Shown here one piece after another: positions 1 to 8,342 of a DNA stretch of 32,012 bases (position 1 is the stretch's first letter; every line of letters starts with the position of its first letter). The notes under the pieces are model-generated. The model had not been told where the DNA came from, searched no databases, and saw nothing but the letters and a program-made list of their open reading frames with translations. The translations under genes and the position numbers were made by a program. Location: IMG/VR virus record IMGVR_UViG_3300025000_000306, positions 1 to 32,012 of that record. The stretch is one strand, 5' to 3'. The stretch is from a virus.

Positions 1-221
1 CCATGCCCAACACTGGTAAAAGTATCTGTGTCAACATCAACGGCACTTACAACCACTTCTGTGTTTGTGCTATGGGTGTATGTTGCCACTGGTGTACTTA
101 AATACCGCGCAATATTAGCCAAGGAATCTGCGTTACCCTTAACTGTTTCGGTAGTTCTGCCTACTCCTGCAATGGATTCTAATAGAGTATTAATCAAAGC
201 AATTCCTTTTTTAAGTTTCAT
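1..221 (-). CDS. Phage structural protein, partial (C-terminus off window)
   Basis: An open minus-strand frame starts at ATG 221 after an AGGCGGG ribosome site and runs off the window, so 73 residues are visible. It begins MKLKKGIALI and continues with a Thr/Val-rich stretch of alternating hydrophobic residues that looks beta-stranded. It follows the 237-584 gene by 15 bases and belongs to the distal end of the tail operon. I do not recognise a family. A tail-associated structural role is inferred only from position. Confidence 0.7.
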   Translation of the reverse strand, partial: MKLKKGIALINTLLESIAGVGRTTETVKGNADSLANIARYLSTPVATYTHSTNTEVVVSAVDVDTDTFTSVGH

Positions 222-236
222 CGTTATACACCCGCC

Positions 237-584
237 TTAATCAAAATAGCTTACACTAATTAAACCACTGGATAAACCTGTACGGATCGCTTTAAAGTTA
301 ACAAGCTCCTCGGCAGATTCAAGTTCGATGGTATCACCAATATCAGCTACATGACCAATAGTTGTTGTAGGGGCTCCACCGTCAACCCTGTACCTTATCT
401 GCGCTGTTTCTACCGAAATAATAGCTTTTTTAGAAGCATCGTATGTTGCAACTGTTAAACCTTTACCGCCTACTGTATTATCAATCGTAACCTGCTCAAA
501 GGCATACGGTGTAGATGTCAATTTATCTTCGATACATTCAATTGATAATTTTAAACCATCTGCGATTTCATCCATAATAGCCAT
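237..584 (-). CDS. Hypothetical phage structural protein (115 aa)
   Basis: A good ribosome site (AGGAGGAC) lies 7 bases before the ATG. The N-terminus (MAIMDEIADGLKLSIECIED) is helical. The rest is beta-rich, and the C-terminal FKAIRTGLSSGLISVSYF resembles the closing strands of many phage fibre or decoration modules. No enzyme motif is seen. It sits downstream of the tail fibre and two small accessory genes, so it is probably a virion or host-interaction protein. The function is not assigned. Confidence 0.75.
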   Translation of the reverse strand: MAIMDEIADGLKLSIECIEDKLTSTPYAFEQVTIDNTVGGKGLTVATYDASKKAIISVETAQIRYRVDGGAPTTTIGHVADIGDTIELESAEELVNFKAIRTGLSSGLISVSYFD

Positions 585-608
585 TTTAAAGTCCTCCTAT
601 AATATTTT

Positions 609-752
609 TTATATTCCTAATAGAATTTCTGCCTTCTCTTCAACTGTTAAGGCTGTATATTCCTCTATAATATCCTCTGTTGTCCTGCTCTCCGCTGTCA
701 TTCGAGACGTAATAACTCTGCGGAATATGTTTAGTTTCCATACGATCATCAT
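609..752 (-). CDS. Small tail-operon protein, XkdX-like position (47 aa)
   Basis: The frame starts at ATG 752 (a second ATG follows at 749), behind a strong AGGAGG site inside the end of the preceding gene. Start and preceding stop overlap as ATGA. The product begins MMIVWKLNIFRRVITSRM and ends in an acidic helix (TALTVEEKAEILLGI). Very short proteins of this size directly after tail-fibre accessory genes are common in Firmicute phages (the XkdX family), but a family match is not certain. Position and ribosome site make it a likely real gene. Confidence 0.65.
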   Translation of the reverse strand: MMIVWKLNIFRRVITSRMTAESRTTEDIIEEYTALTVEEKAEILLGI

Positions 753-1018
753 ACGGCACCTCCTAATATAGCAGCTATAGCCATTTCGAGATCCGCTATA
801 CGTTGCTCTAATTCGCTAGTAGTATTAGGAGGCTCTATCTCAGGTGGATTAGGGTTATCAATAAAAACGCCATCTTCAGTATATACCTTCCCAAGCAAAT
901 CATAATCTACGTTTTCAAGATATATCATGTTATCCGCTATAACCTCCCCAGCTAAAACAGACACAGCTACAACTTCTTTTGTCTCCGTGTTAATTTGAGC
1001 ATAGATAAAATTACTCAT
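749..1018 (-). CDS. Tail-fibre accessory protein with C-terminal coiled coil (89 aa)
   Basis: I chose ATG 1018, because AAGGAGG lies at the right distance, over an in-frame TTG two codons upstream. The product has a beta-rich first half (FIYAQINTETKEVVAVSVLA), a Pro-rich linker (NPNPPEIEPPN) and a short C-terminal heptad helix (ELEQRIADLEMAIAAIL). This layout is typical of the small proteins following receptor-binding tail fibres in clostridial and bacillus phages, some of which act as fibre chaperones. It starts 11 bases after the fibre stop codon, so it is translationally close to it. The exact role is unknown. Confidence 0.75.
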   Translation of the reverse strand: MSNFIYAQINTETKEVVAVSVLAGEVIADNMIYLENVDYDLLGKVYTEDGVFIDNPNPPEIEPPNTTSELEQRIADLEMAIAAILGGAV

Positions 1019-1029
1019 AAACAACCTCC

Positions 1030-2343
1030 TTAATCAAATTCAACTACATAATAATAAGCAGTTATTCTGTCTGCGCTGCTATTTTTTGTAATTCTCAAAG
1101 TAGTGCTATTTAGCATATAAGCTCCAAAGCTTGTATTATAAGATGCTTCGTCTTCTGTATCGCTTGCAGTTGTAAAACATTGCATAAATATCATAGTCTT
1201 TGACAGATTAACTGCTGGAATTGTTATATCTTTATAATAAGGAGTGCCACTAGTAAATCCGCTAGTACTTACCTCTCCTCTGTTTAGTGATTTTATACCA
1301 TTAAATTCTATAACTTGCCAATAAACTTCAAGAGTACCAGAATAAGCCCCCATAGTATACGTATGTAAGCTAGTAGAAGAAGCTAAGTACCCAAAAGCAG
1401 TTGTCATATTTAAACGGTCGACACTAGCACCATATTTATAGCATAAGACAATACTTTTATTCACATCAACTGCAGATATAATCGCTGCTTCATTATCATA
1501 CGAACCGTATGGCGTATAGCTAATACCAGTTTGAATACTCTTAATGGGAGAGTGGTTCCCCGTTAGTTTTATGCCGTTAACATACGCTGTTTTCCCTAGC
1601 ACTATATCGCTTGATATTGCATCGGCATCTGCTGTAAATGTACCCGTCAACCCTCTGATTGTTTTTGTCGCCCTAATATTTTCTGCTGTATCATTAGCAT
1701 CTGTATGTGTTACATAATCATTTGTTCCATCTCTAAATCCTTCCGAAGCTCTTAACTTAACAGTAGTACCGCTCCGTGTTTGTGCTAAAGCCGCTGTATC
1801 GCCTGCTCTATCAGGCATTGTACCTGTTATAGTAGCACCGTTTACCCGTCCCTTTTTGCCTATAAGCACGGTTGCAGCCGTTATAGGTACTGATGCCTCT
1901 GTGTCATAATTGCCGGTAATTCCGCCTACTACTGCTCCATGCTTTAAGACACTTGCTATGAGATTTGTTATTACTGCTTTTACCTTTCCAAGTCCATTAT
2001 GATACCCTGCGGCTATAGTGTACTCTTGACCTTCTGTAGTAAGATTTTGAGTTCCCACGCTGCCTCTGTCCGGCATGGAGCCTGTACCTTTAGCACCTGC
2101 CCTATAAAATGTTTTTGTTGCCAACACTTCTGCATCCACGGCTGTGGCATCGTCTGAAATATCAGCTATATGCCCTGCTAATTGGGCATATGTCTCACTA
2201 CCAGTCGCAGTCTGCCCCATAGCAGTTATAGCAGCTGCAACTGCTGCCTTACCTGCTGTGACATTGGCATCTGCCGTTGCAATTCTACCCTCAAGATCAT
2301 TTAAATTTGTAGGATTAATCGGGGTTGATTCAGTCCAGTTCAA
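1030..2343 (-). CDS. Tail fibre / receptor-binding protein
   Basis: This 437-residue protein uses a TTG start; AAGGAGGG precedes it by 6 bases, and the nearby ATG (2348) runs into a stop after two codons. The N-terminal helix (WTESTPINPTNLNDLEGRI) is the usual phage anchor for trimeric fibres. Residues about 75-270 carry repeated units in which a Gly-Lys-x-x-x-x-Asn-Gly stretch is followed by a turn such as ITGTMPDRAG, GTGSMPDRGS, LTGTFTADAD or LTGNHSP, which suggests a beta-helical or repeated-turn shaft. The last 170 residues are a different, aromatic-rich beta domain likely to bind the host surface. It follows the hub gene directly and should sit at the tail tip. Confidence 0.85.
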   Translation of the reverse strand: MNWTESTPINPTNLNDLEGRIATADANVTAGKAAVAAAITAMGQTATGSETYAQLAGHIADISDDATAVDAEVLATKTFYRAGAKGTGSMPDRGSVGTQNLTTEGQEYTIAAGYHNGLGKVKAVITNLIASVLKHGAVVGGITGNYDTEASVPITAATVLIGKKGRVNGATITGTMPDRAGDTAALAQTRSGTTVKLRASEGFRDGTNDYVTHTDANDTAENIRATKTIRGLTGTFTADADAISSDIVLGKTAYVNGIKLTGNHSPIKSIQTGISYTPYGSYDNEAAIISAVDVNKSIVLCYKYGASVDRLNMTTAFGYLASSTSLHTYTMGAYSGTLEVYWQVIEFNGIKSLNRGEVSTSGFTSGTPYYKDITIPAVNLSKTMIFMQCFTTASDTEDEASYNTSFGAYMLNSTTLRITKNSSADRITAYYYVVEFD

Positions 2344-2355
2344 AACATTCCCTCC

Positions 2356-4140
2356 TTATAACGAATGAGACAGATACTGCTCCACATCATCATTTAAACC
2401 CTGCCAGTATGCTACAGTCAGCGCTTTGGTTCCTGTCATCGGTACAAAGTTCCGTGTGTCTGTTTTAAGTAGCTCAATAACTTCAAACTGATTCTTTTCA
2501 TGTGAGTAAACCTGCTCATCCACCATTATGCCTGAGCCGTTTGCAGTACTTGCAAATACACCGCCGTACCATCTTACCTTTGCTATTTGTACATTCGCCT
2601 CAAAAGACAGCAGCATGACAATTGATTCTATCTCAGCAGTGTCAGCTCCCGTCTGTTTTGTTATAGGTTTTCGGATGATAACCTGGTCAGATCCATCAAG
2701 CAATTCAATATACTTTACTCTGTCTTCGGTCTCAAACATCGGGAACAAAGTATCAGAAGGGAATAAAGTATCAGAAGCATAGATCTCTTTAAATATGTTC
2801 GGGCTGTTAGCTTCCAACCATGTTTTTGAGAATTCCTGCAGGAGCGTTAACATTTCATCTTCGCCAATATTCTCCCGGATCGTAAAGTCAAGACGGCTTG
2901 TAGCAATCTTATAAAACATTTTTGTCCATGATCCATAAACAGGTCCTTCAACTGCTGTTATTGAATAATAATAGATATTGTCAATCACTTCCACATTCAC
3001 AGACTCAATTAAAGCATCAACAAACACATTATGATCAGTAAAACTAATAGGTAATAATTGGCCTGGCTTAAGACCTTTACGTGTAGTTTTAGCCTTGATT
3101 CTATAATCTATAGTGCCATACTTTTCAAGGCGTTTGTTTGCGATCTGGAATGCCGATTCCCTCGTTGTCGTTGCTGGTTCATCGTCAACAGCTTCCACAT
3201 AGCCAGTACCGGCTCCCTCAATTGCTTTTAATGCATCGATAGCATCCGGGTTATATGTAAGAGCAACAATATCAAAATAACCTTGTGATATTATTTCTAT
3301 TTCATCGCTAGAGGTTAAAACTGTTTCGCTGGAATCTTGGTTAACTATTTTATCATTTTTGGACCAATAATATTTCTTTTCGCTTTCTATACCTCTGATG
3401 CCGACATCTGTAGTTGCTATAGCTACGCCATTTATTTTTATCGTAGGTTCTTTTGCAATAGGGAAAGGTACCGTCCAGGATCTCGCCTTGCCATCTCCTA
3501 AATGTTTTTCTGAGTACGGATCTGTTATATCTCTTACACCTTTTATATACTGCCTGTTACGATATTTTGGATTACCTTTTTCAACTTTAATTGAGTCTTT
3601 TACACAGTCTGCCTCTGTCAATGTAAACGGAGCTGCATATGTCGACCGGTCAATAAAGTATAGCCGTTTAATATCATCCAGGTACCATGTAAAGCCTGTT
3701 TTCTCAGCCATAGAGTCCAAAGACTGAGTAATGTAAATATAGTTAAAAACTGCTTCGGTGATTAATGGTCCATCCTGTATCTCTCCGACAGTAACTCCCT
3801 CTGCAGCAAGATAATTTGTAACTATATCTCTTACAATATCTCCTGCAAGTTCGTTCTCGTATGACTTTGCAATTATGCGCTTATCAGTGAGGTAATGCCA
3901 ATCTATGCATTTAATTTCATGAGAAAACGACAATCCATCTCTCTTTTTAAAAGGTAATTCGATTACTCCAGCAAATATTGAATCAGAATCAGAATCATAT
4001 ATTGCTACCGGCTGTCCTTTTGAAAATTCTCCATTATATTGCTGAACAATAAAAGTAGCAATCGACCTTTCTTCAATTGCTCCACCTATGTATAAACTAT
4101 TTTTTGATATAGCAACCTGATTGCCTGATATTGTAATCAC
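2356..4140 (-). CDS. Tail hub / baseplate protein (Dit-Tal, gp27-like)
   Basis: The protein has 594 residues and a GTG start just after the tape-measure stop. The first 200 residues (ISGNQVAISKNSLYIGG, GQPVAIYDSDSDSIFAGVIE, DIVTNYLAAEGVTVG) look like the gp27/Tal hub fold of siphovirus tails. A central region (QYIKGVRDITDPYSEKHLGD, KYYWSKNDK) and KAKTTRKGLKPGQLLPISF match siphovirus hub proteins. The C-terminal 170 residues probably carry or contact the fibre. Gene order tape measure - hub - fibre supports the call. An 18-bp tandem duplication (2741-2776) encodes a doubled SDTLFP motif near residue 460. Confidence 0.8.
   Translation of the reverse strand: MITISGNQVAISKNSLYIGGAIEERSIATFIVQQYNGEFSKGQPVAIYDSDSDSIFAGVIELPFKKRDGLSFSHEIKCIDWHYLTDKRIIAKSYENELAGDIVRDIVTNYLAAEGVTVGEIQDGPLITEAVFNYIYITQSLDSMAEKTGFTWYLDDIKRLYFIDRSTYAAPFTLTEADCVKDSIKVEKGNPKYRNRQYIKGVRDITDPYSEKHLGDGKARSWTVPFPIAKEPTIKINGVAIATTDVGIRGIESEKKYYWSKNDKIVNQDSSETVLTSSDEIEIISQGYFDIVALTYNPDAIDALKAIEGAGTGYVEAVDDEPATTTRESAFQIANKRLEKYGTIDYRIKAKTTRKGLKPGQLLPISFTDHNVFVDALIESVNVEVIDNIYYYSITAVEGPVYGSWTKMFYKIATSRLDFTIRENIGEDEMLTLLQEFSKTWLEANSPNIFKEIYASDTLFPSDTLFPMFETEDRVKYIELLDGSDQVIIRKPITKQTGADTAEIESIVMLLSFEANVQIAKVRWYGGVFASTANGSGIMVDEQVYSHEKNQFEVIELLKTDTRNFVPMTGTKALTVAYWQGLNDDVEQYLSHSL
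2741..2776 (-). repeat. 18-bp tandem duplication inside hub gene
   Basis: Two adjacent 18-base units (2741-2758 and 2759-2776, plus strand gggaayaaagtatcagaa) differ at one base. They encode SDTLFP twice in a row. The unit is in frame, so the protein stays intact. Confidence 0.9.
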
Positions 4141-4143
4141 TGT

Positions 4144-6153
4144 TTACACCGTCCTCAATCCGGTCTTCATTCTTATGATTTCTACAAGTTGTTCACCTAG
4201 TTCTCCTATGGCCTGCATATTGAGCAGGGAAGGGTAGTTGACATTAATAAATATACTTGGATTATCCGAAGATTGACCAACTAAATGAGTATTAACAGGC
4301 ATTGAAGATGAATTTGAAACAGGCTTCTGGATGTTATTCTGATCACCTGTAATCCTCAAATTAAGCTTTTCCATTGCTGCATCTATCTCATCCATACTAT
4401 CTGTGACACCTTCAGCCATACCAAAGCCAATCATTTTACCGACCTGGTCGCGCATGACGGAGGACGGGGAGTGGATGCCGAGAAGGTTTTTTGCTGCATC
4501 AAGAGCATTTTTAGCTGCATTGACTACTGCATTAGCCAAATTTTTTGCCGCATTTTTTACACCTTCAACAATGCCATTAAGGATATTCATACCAAGTTCT
4601 CCCCAATTAATACCAGCAAGAGCTTTTCCTATTGCATCAAATAATTTCGGCACAACCATTAGTAACTGAGGGATTGCACCTACTATTCCTGCCGCCAAGG
4701 CTAAAATTATTTCCACAGAAGTTTTTATAAATAAGGGAAGGTTTTCATAAAATGTTGTGATTAATGCAGTTATTATTTCTATTGTGGCATCAATTAAAAG
4801 CGGTAAGTTATCTATTAATACAGTAACAATAGTCATTATAATCTGAGGCAGCTTCTCAACAAGCTTGGGAAGGGCATCAATTAAACCTTTGGCAAATACA
4901 GTTATTAAATCTATGGCAAGAAATATAAAATCCGGAAGCTTATCAAGAATGCCATCTATGATAGCGAATAGTATTTCTATTCCCGCTTTCATAATCATTG
5001 GCAAATTGTTAGAAAGATGGTTTATTAACTGTAATATTATTGTCAATGCAGTGTCAATAAGTTGCGGGAGGGCATCTGCTATTCCAAGGATAAGAATGGT
5101 TAAAGCTTCCATACCGGCTTCAATTAACTGATAGCTATTATCGTTCAATACATTTATCAATGTATTAAGTATCTGCAATGAGGTATCAATAATAGTAGGC
5201 AGAATGCTTGGCGTTGCCTCAGTTATGGCGGTTGCTATTCCACCGATTAATGTGGCCACCATTGGAGCTGCCTCGGTTATCATTCCAGACACTTTTCCTA
5301 TTACATCATTTAAACCATCAGCAATAGATTGGCCGACACTAGCCCAGTCACCGGTCTTAAAACCATCATTGACTGCTTTGAAAATTCCAAGAAAAGCGGG
5401 AAGGAAAGTCTGCCCAATTGATGTTGCAGTTGATTCTATTTGCATCTGCATTACACGTAGCTGATTTGGGAATGATGTTTCCAGAGTACGTCCGAAGTCT
5501 CCTTGTGCAGTTGCCGTTGCCTGCATTAAATATTGGTATCTTAGTGTTGTTTGCTCAGCCTGTGACATTTCGCTGTATGACTTTTTAATTCCATTTGCTA
5601 AAGCAAAAGCCTCCATATTTGCCACAGACATGTTGATACCAAGTGCTTTTAACGGTTCTGTTTCTCCAGCTATACCAGCACGTATCTTTCCCCAGGCTTC
5701 GTCATGTCCAAGATTATAGAAGGATGACATGTCACCGGTTAATTGCACCAAAGACTCAGCCATACTTGCAGATGCATCTTCGGTTAATCCGGAAGATTTA
5801 AGCATGGCACCCATGGAGCCGACAAACTTGACAGCATTAGTTTCAGATATGCCTGCTGTTTCTGATATGGTTTTACTCCATGACAATACAGAATCCTTAG
5901 ATACTTTGAAAGTTTCGTTAACAACATTCTGAGCCTCGGAAAGATCGGAAGCCTTTTCTGCAAGCTTAAATGCTCCAGCCGTAGCAGCACCAAAGCCTGT
6001 TACCATGGCTGCACCTACAGTCAATGCAACCTTTCCAATCTTGCCTAATGTCTCACCAACATTTAAGCCTTTTCTATCTATACTATCAAGTTGTTTTTCT
6101 GAATTGTCTGCACCTTTTAGAAGGACAGATCCGAACAGCTGAAATATTTCCAT
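4144..6153 (-). CDS. Tape measure protein
   Basis: The protein has 669 residues and sets tail length. Residues about 30-55 are a hydrophobic Gly/Ala helix (IGKVALTVGAAMVTGFGAAT). Residues about 60-230 match the conserved tape-measure domain (LSEAQNVVNETFKVSKDSV, GDMSSFYNLG, AGETEPLKALGINMS). Residues about 290-530 are repeats of roughly 33 residues with hydrophobic helices and an LP motif (ADALPQLIDTALTIIL, LPDFIFLAIDLITVF). The end (LGIHSPSSVMRDQVGKMIGF) is the classic C-terminal motif. By the usual 0.15 nm per residue the tail would be about 100 nm. The ATG lies 4 bases after the stop of the frameshifted chaperone, so translation is probably coupled. Confidence 0.95.
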   Translation of the reverse strand: MEIFQLFGSVLLKGADNSEKQLDSIDRKGLNVGETLGKIGKVALTVGAAMVTGFGAATAGAFKLAEKASDLSEAQNVVNETFKVSKDSVLSWSKTISETAGISETNAVKFVGSMGAMLKSSGLTEDASASMAESLVQLTGDMSSFYNLGHDEAWGKIRAGIAGETEPLKALGINMSVANMEAFALANGIKKSYSEMSQAEQTTLRYQYLMQATATAQGDFGRTLETSFPNQLRVMQMQIESTATSIGQTFLPAFLGIFKAVNDGFKTGDWASVGQSIADGLNDVIGKVSGMITEAAPMVATLIGGIATAITEATPSILPTIIDTSLQILNTLINVLNDNSYQLIEAGMEALTILILGIADALPQLIDTALTIILQLINHLSNNLPMIMKAGIEILFAIIDGILDKLPDFIFLAIDLITVFAKGLIDALPKLVEKLPQIIMTIVTVLIDNLPLLIDATIEIITALITTFYENLPLFIKTSVEIILALAAGIVGAIPQLLMVVPKLFDAIGKALAGINWGELGMNILNGIVEGVKNAAKNLANAVVNAAKNALDAAKNLLGIHSPSSVMRDQVGKMIGFGMAEGVTDSMDEIDAAMEKLNLRITGDQNNIQKPVSNSSSMPVNTHLVGQSSDNPSIFINVNYPSLLNMQAIGELGEQLVEIIRMKTGLRTV

Positions 6154-6157
6154 ACTA

Positions 6158-6813
6158 TCACCGTTTCATAGCTTTCTGATGCCGTGCTTTTGATTCTTCC
6201 GCATTTTTTATGATATCGTCATACTCATCATCCGAAATTTCATCATTAACCGGCATATCTTTTTTAATGTATGTTTCAAAATTTTGAAGACTGGAATTGG
6301 GAATAAATTGAGAAGCATGATATAAAACTAACCACTTTTCCCATGCCTTTCGTTCTATTTCGCTGCTTCGCGAATGTACTAACAGCTTTGTTAATATCTG
6401 CGGCTTCTGGCGCTTAAGGTATTCGTAATTATAATTGCTGTGTAAAAGAGTGAGAGCGCGCTCCCACCCTATTTCACAGCTAACTTGAAAAAACGCATCA
6501 ATTCCGTGTCCTGCAGCAAAGTTTTAAAAAGATTAATTGTTATATTGATAGGCTGAGACTTAACTTCATTAACCGATTTGTCTTGAACTACTGCAATGAT
6601 ATCAAACACTTCGGTTTTTACCTTGCTAGTGTTTTTCAAAATATGCATAACAAAATCAAAGCCTTTTTCATCCATGATTTTATTTACTTTATCCTTATCT
6701 TCAGTATTGATAAGCTCTTTATTTTGGAGAATATACCCTTTCATATCAAGCTTCTCAATTATAGATACTGCATACGGCAGAATGTCAAAAGCCTTTTCTG
6801 TACTTATTATCAT
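6158..6813 (-). CDS. Tail assembly chaperone G-T fusion made by -1 frameshift
   Basis: The long form joins the first 109 residues of the 6469-6813 frame to 109 residues read in the -1 frame (6487 to 6158). The shift point is the perfect slippery heptamer T TTT TTC on the minus strand (plus 6487-6493), with the zero-frame codons TTT and TTC. The -1 frame is open to a TGA 4 bases before the tape-measure ATG and has no credible start or ribosome site of its own. It has ordinary protein-like content (ERALTLLHSNYNYEYLKRQK, AWEKWLVLYHAS) and an acidic then basic end. Known siphovirus chaperones (lambda G/GT) sit in exactly this place, between tail tube and tape measure. Expression is inferred. Confidence 0.85.
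6450..6493 (-). promoter_or_regulatory. -1 frameshift site with downstream hairpin
   Basis: The slippery heptamer TTTTTTC (minus strand, 6493-6487) is followed after 19 bases by an 18-base inverted repeat at 6467-6450 (GTGGGAGCGCGCTCTCAC, one G-U pair). The spacer is longer than the usual 5-9 bases, so the hairpin may or may not be the stimulator. The zero-frame stop TAG lies between them. Confidence 0.75.
6469..6813 (-). CDS. Tail assembly chaperone, short form (G-like)
   Basis: The 114-residue product starts at ATG 6813 after GGAGGTG. It is helical and charged (MIISTEKAFDILPYAVSIIE, FDFVMHILKNTSKVKTEVFD). It is the zero-frame product that ends with a TAG a few codons past the slippery site. 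Proteins at this place bind and hold the tape measure while the tube polymerises on it. The family call rests on gene order and the frameshift more than on sequence identity. Confidence 0.8.
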   Translation of the reverse strand: MIISTEKAFDILPYAVSIIEKLDMKGYILQNKELINTEDKDKVNKIMDEKGFDFVMHILKNTSKVKTEVFDIIAVVQDKSVNEVKSQPINITINLFKTLLQDTELMRFFKLAVK

Positions 6814-6828
6814 GAATTACACCTCCGA

Positions 6829-7626
6829 TTAAGTCTCAGCTGTCAAGGATACCCCGACCGCCTCAATACCATCAACCGTAATAGCAGATTGATAAGTAAC
6901 AAATCCGGTCTTTTCAACCTTGTAGCCTTTATTTGTGCCTGTGGGTACAGCAGCGAATACTGCCTGGCCGTTTACATCCGTTTCAACAGTAGCGCCATTA
7001 AATGTGACAAGAGCACCTACGACAGGATTAACACCATCATCTACCGTAAATGTAACTGTATAGCCTGCACCTTTCTGGAGCCAGACCTGGTAAGGATATG
7101 TATCCGGATCTGTTCTGACAAATGTGGCCGGGTCAAAAGTACCGCTGAATTTAACTTCCGGAACAATATCTTCGTTCTTGGTGAATGCTATCACCAATGT
7201 TCCGTCTCCCAGGACATTATAAAGAATTATTACTATATCCTGACCGCTGCGGTTCTGACCTACATAAGCCACATTCGTAATATAGCTGTTTGATAGATCT
7301 ACCATCCTGGTGAGCTTTGAATATGTGGCATCCGTATCAACAAGGCTCATTCCTGCAAAGAATTTCTGTAGATTTGTCTTGTCGATTTTCAAGGCGTTGA
7401 TTTTTAATACCGGTGCCAGTTTGATCAAATCGATTGCTCCTTTAACCGGTCCCAGGTCTCCATCAGCCTCTCTCTGTTTAAACTCGACTCCATCATTGAA
7501 TTCGCCGCCTTTCTTGGTTGCCCCGACTACAGCTTCATCAACTTCGCCATAATTGAAATAGATAGCACCGGGTCCGAGGTACTCGGTCGTTGGCACGCCC
7601 AGCGGTGCATTTGCTTTGACACTCAT
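6829..7626 (-). CDS. Major tail tube protein with C-terminal carboxypeptidase-regulatory/Ig-like domain
   Basis: The protein has 265 residues. Residues 1-185 look like a siphovirus tail tube subunit (PTTEYLGPGAIYFNYGEVDE, DGDLGPVKGAIDLIKLAPVL, LVIAFTKNEDIVPEVKFSGT). Residues about 187-262 form a separate beta domain (VTFTVDDGVNPVVGALVTF, TDVNGQAVFAAVPTGTNKGY) with the T-D-x-N-G-x-A-x-F pattern of carboxypeptidase-regulatory or CnaB-like folds. Such domains decorate the outside of some tails and bind carbohydrate or host surfaces weakly. The gene sits between the tail terminator and the chaperone, as expected for the tube. Confidence 0.88.
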   Translation of the reverse strand: MSVKANAPLGVPTTEYLGPGAIYFNYGEVDEAVVGATKKGGEFNDGVEFKQREADGDLGPVKGAIDLIKLAPVLKINALKIDKTNLQKFFAGMSLVDTDATYSKLTRMVDLSNSYITNVAYVGQNRSGQDIVIILYNVLGDGTLVIAFTKNEDIVPEVKFSGTFDPATFVRTDPDTYPYQVWLQKGAGYTVTFTVDDGVNPVVGALVTFNGATVETDVNGQAVFAAVPTGTNKGYKVEKTGFVTYQSAITVDGIEAVGVSLTAET

Positions 7627-7642
7627 TATGAGTCACGCTCCT

Positions 7643-8023
7643 TTATAAAAATTGTACTTTTACCAAATATCGAATTTCTCTGTGTTGAATATCATCTACC
7701 GGGTCAGGGATAGGAAGAAATGGACTTATTCTTTCCATGGTGTAATAAAAAGCTACTGTGACAATGCTGGTTCCGGTTAACGAATTGTCCAATGTAGAAC
7801 ACATGTCATCAATCCATGTTGAGTCGCTGTTTTTATCCCAGACATGTACCTCCAGGGTAAAATGAATGTTTTGACTATTGTCTTTGTCTCCGTTAAAGCT
7901 TGAAGGCAGCTTATATACTGCATATTTGCAATCTGCATCCTGATCAGCTTTTGCATCATATGTTTTTAAAAACACCGATATCATGTTATATAGACTTTTT
8001 TTAAATGCTGTTATATCAATCAA
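7643..8023 (-). CDS. Tail terminator / tail completion protein
   Basis: This 126-residue product probably uses TTG 8023, overlapping the end of the gp10-like gene by 8 bases; an ATG 14 codons in is the alternative. It reads FKKSLYNMISVFLKTYDAKA, then IHFTLEVHVWDKNSDSTWID, and ends in strands (IRYLVKVQFL). Length and fold order resemble SPP1 gp17 or DUF3168-type tail terminators, which cap the tube and join it to the head. Its place directly before the tube gene fits. The name is by position and pattern. Confidence 0.7.
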   Translation of the reverse strand: MIDITAFKKSLYNMISVFLKTYDAKADQDADCKYAVYKLPSSFNGDKDNSQNIHFTLEVHVWDKNSDSTWIDDMCSTLDNSLTGTSIVTVAFYYTMERISPFLPIPDPVDDIQHREIRYLVKVQFL

Positions 8024-8342
8024 TTTTCATCATCTCACTTGCCAGCTTTTTTATTCTGTCAATATTGTCCTCTGCAGCCGGTGTAAGATGTGGCTGCGCT
8101 TCTTGTTTGCTGGTACCCTTTTCAACATATACCGCATAATCTACAGGCGTACCAATGCTTACAGATCGGTCATCAGAATTCATTTTATGTGTATAGCTAT
8201 TTCTAAGATTACCAGACAGTACAGGAGTCCTGACAATTACTTCACCTTCTATAAATACACCAATGGCTTCCAGTGTTCTTTCTTCAGCTTCCGATAAAGC
8301 ATTCTTGGCTTTATCGATAAACGACTTATAATTTTCACTCAT
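8016..8342 (-). CDS. HK97 gp10-like head-tail / neck protein
   Basis: The 108-residue protein starts at ATG 8342 after GGAGC. The motif region VRTPVLSGNLRNSYTHKMNS and VDYAVYVEKGTSKQEAQPHL is the hallmark of the HK97 gp10-like family (R-T-P-V-x-S-G-x-L-R-x-S and Y-A-x-x-V-E-x-G-T). These proteins act at the neck where the finished tail meets the capsid connector. It overlaps the 8339-8659 gene by 4 bases (ATGA), which indicates coupled translation. Confidence 0.92.
   Translation of the reverse strand: MSENYKSFIDKAKNALSEAEERTLEAIGVFIEGEVIVRTPVLSGNLRNSYTHKMNSDDRSVSIGTPVDYAVYVEKGTSKQEAQPHLTPAAEDNIDRIKKLASEMMKID

Noticed and set aside
6583-7293. Plus-strand open frame of 236 codons
   Set aside because: It is antisense to the tail chaperone and tail tube genes, which have strong ribosome sites and clear family features; no ribosome site of its own.
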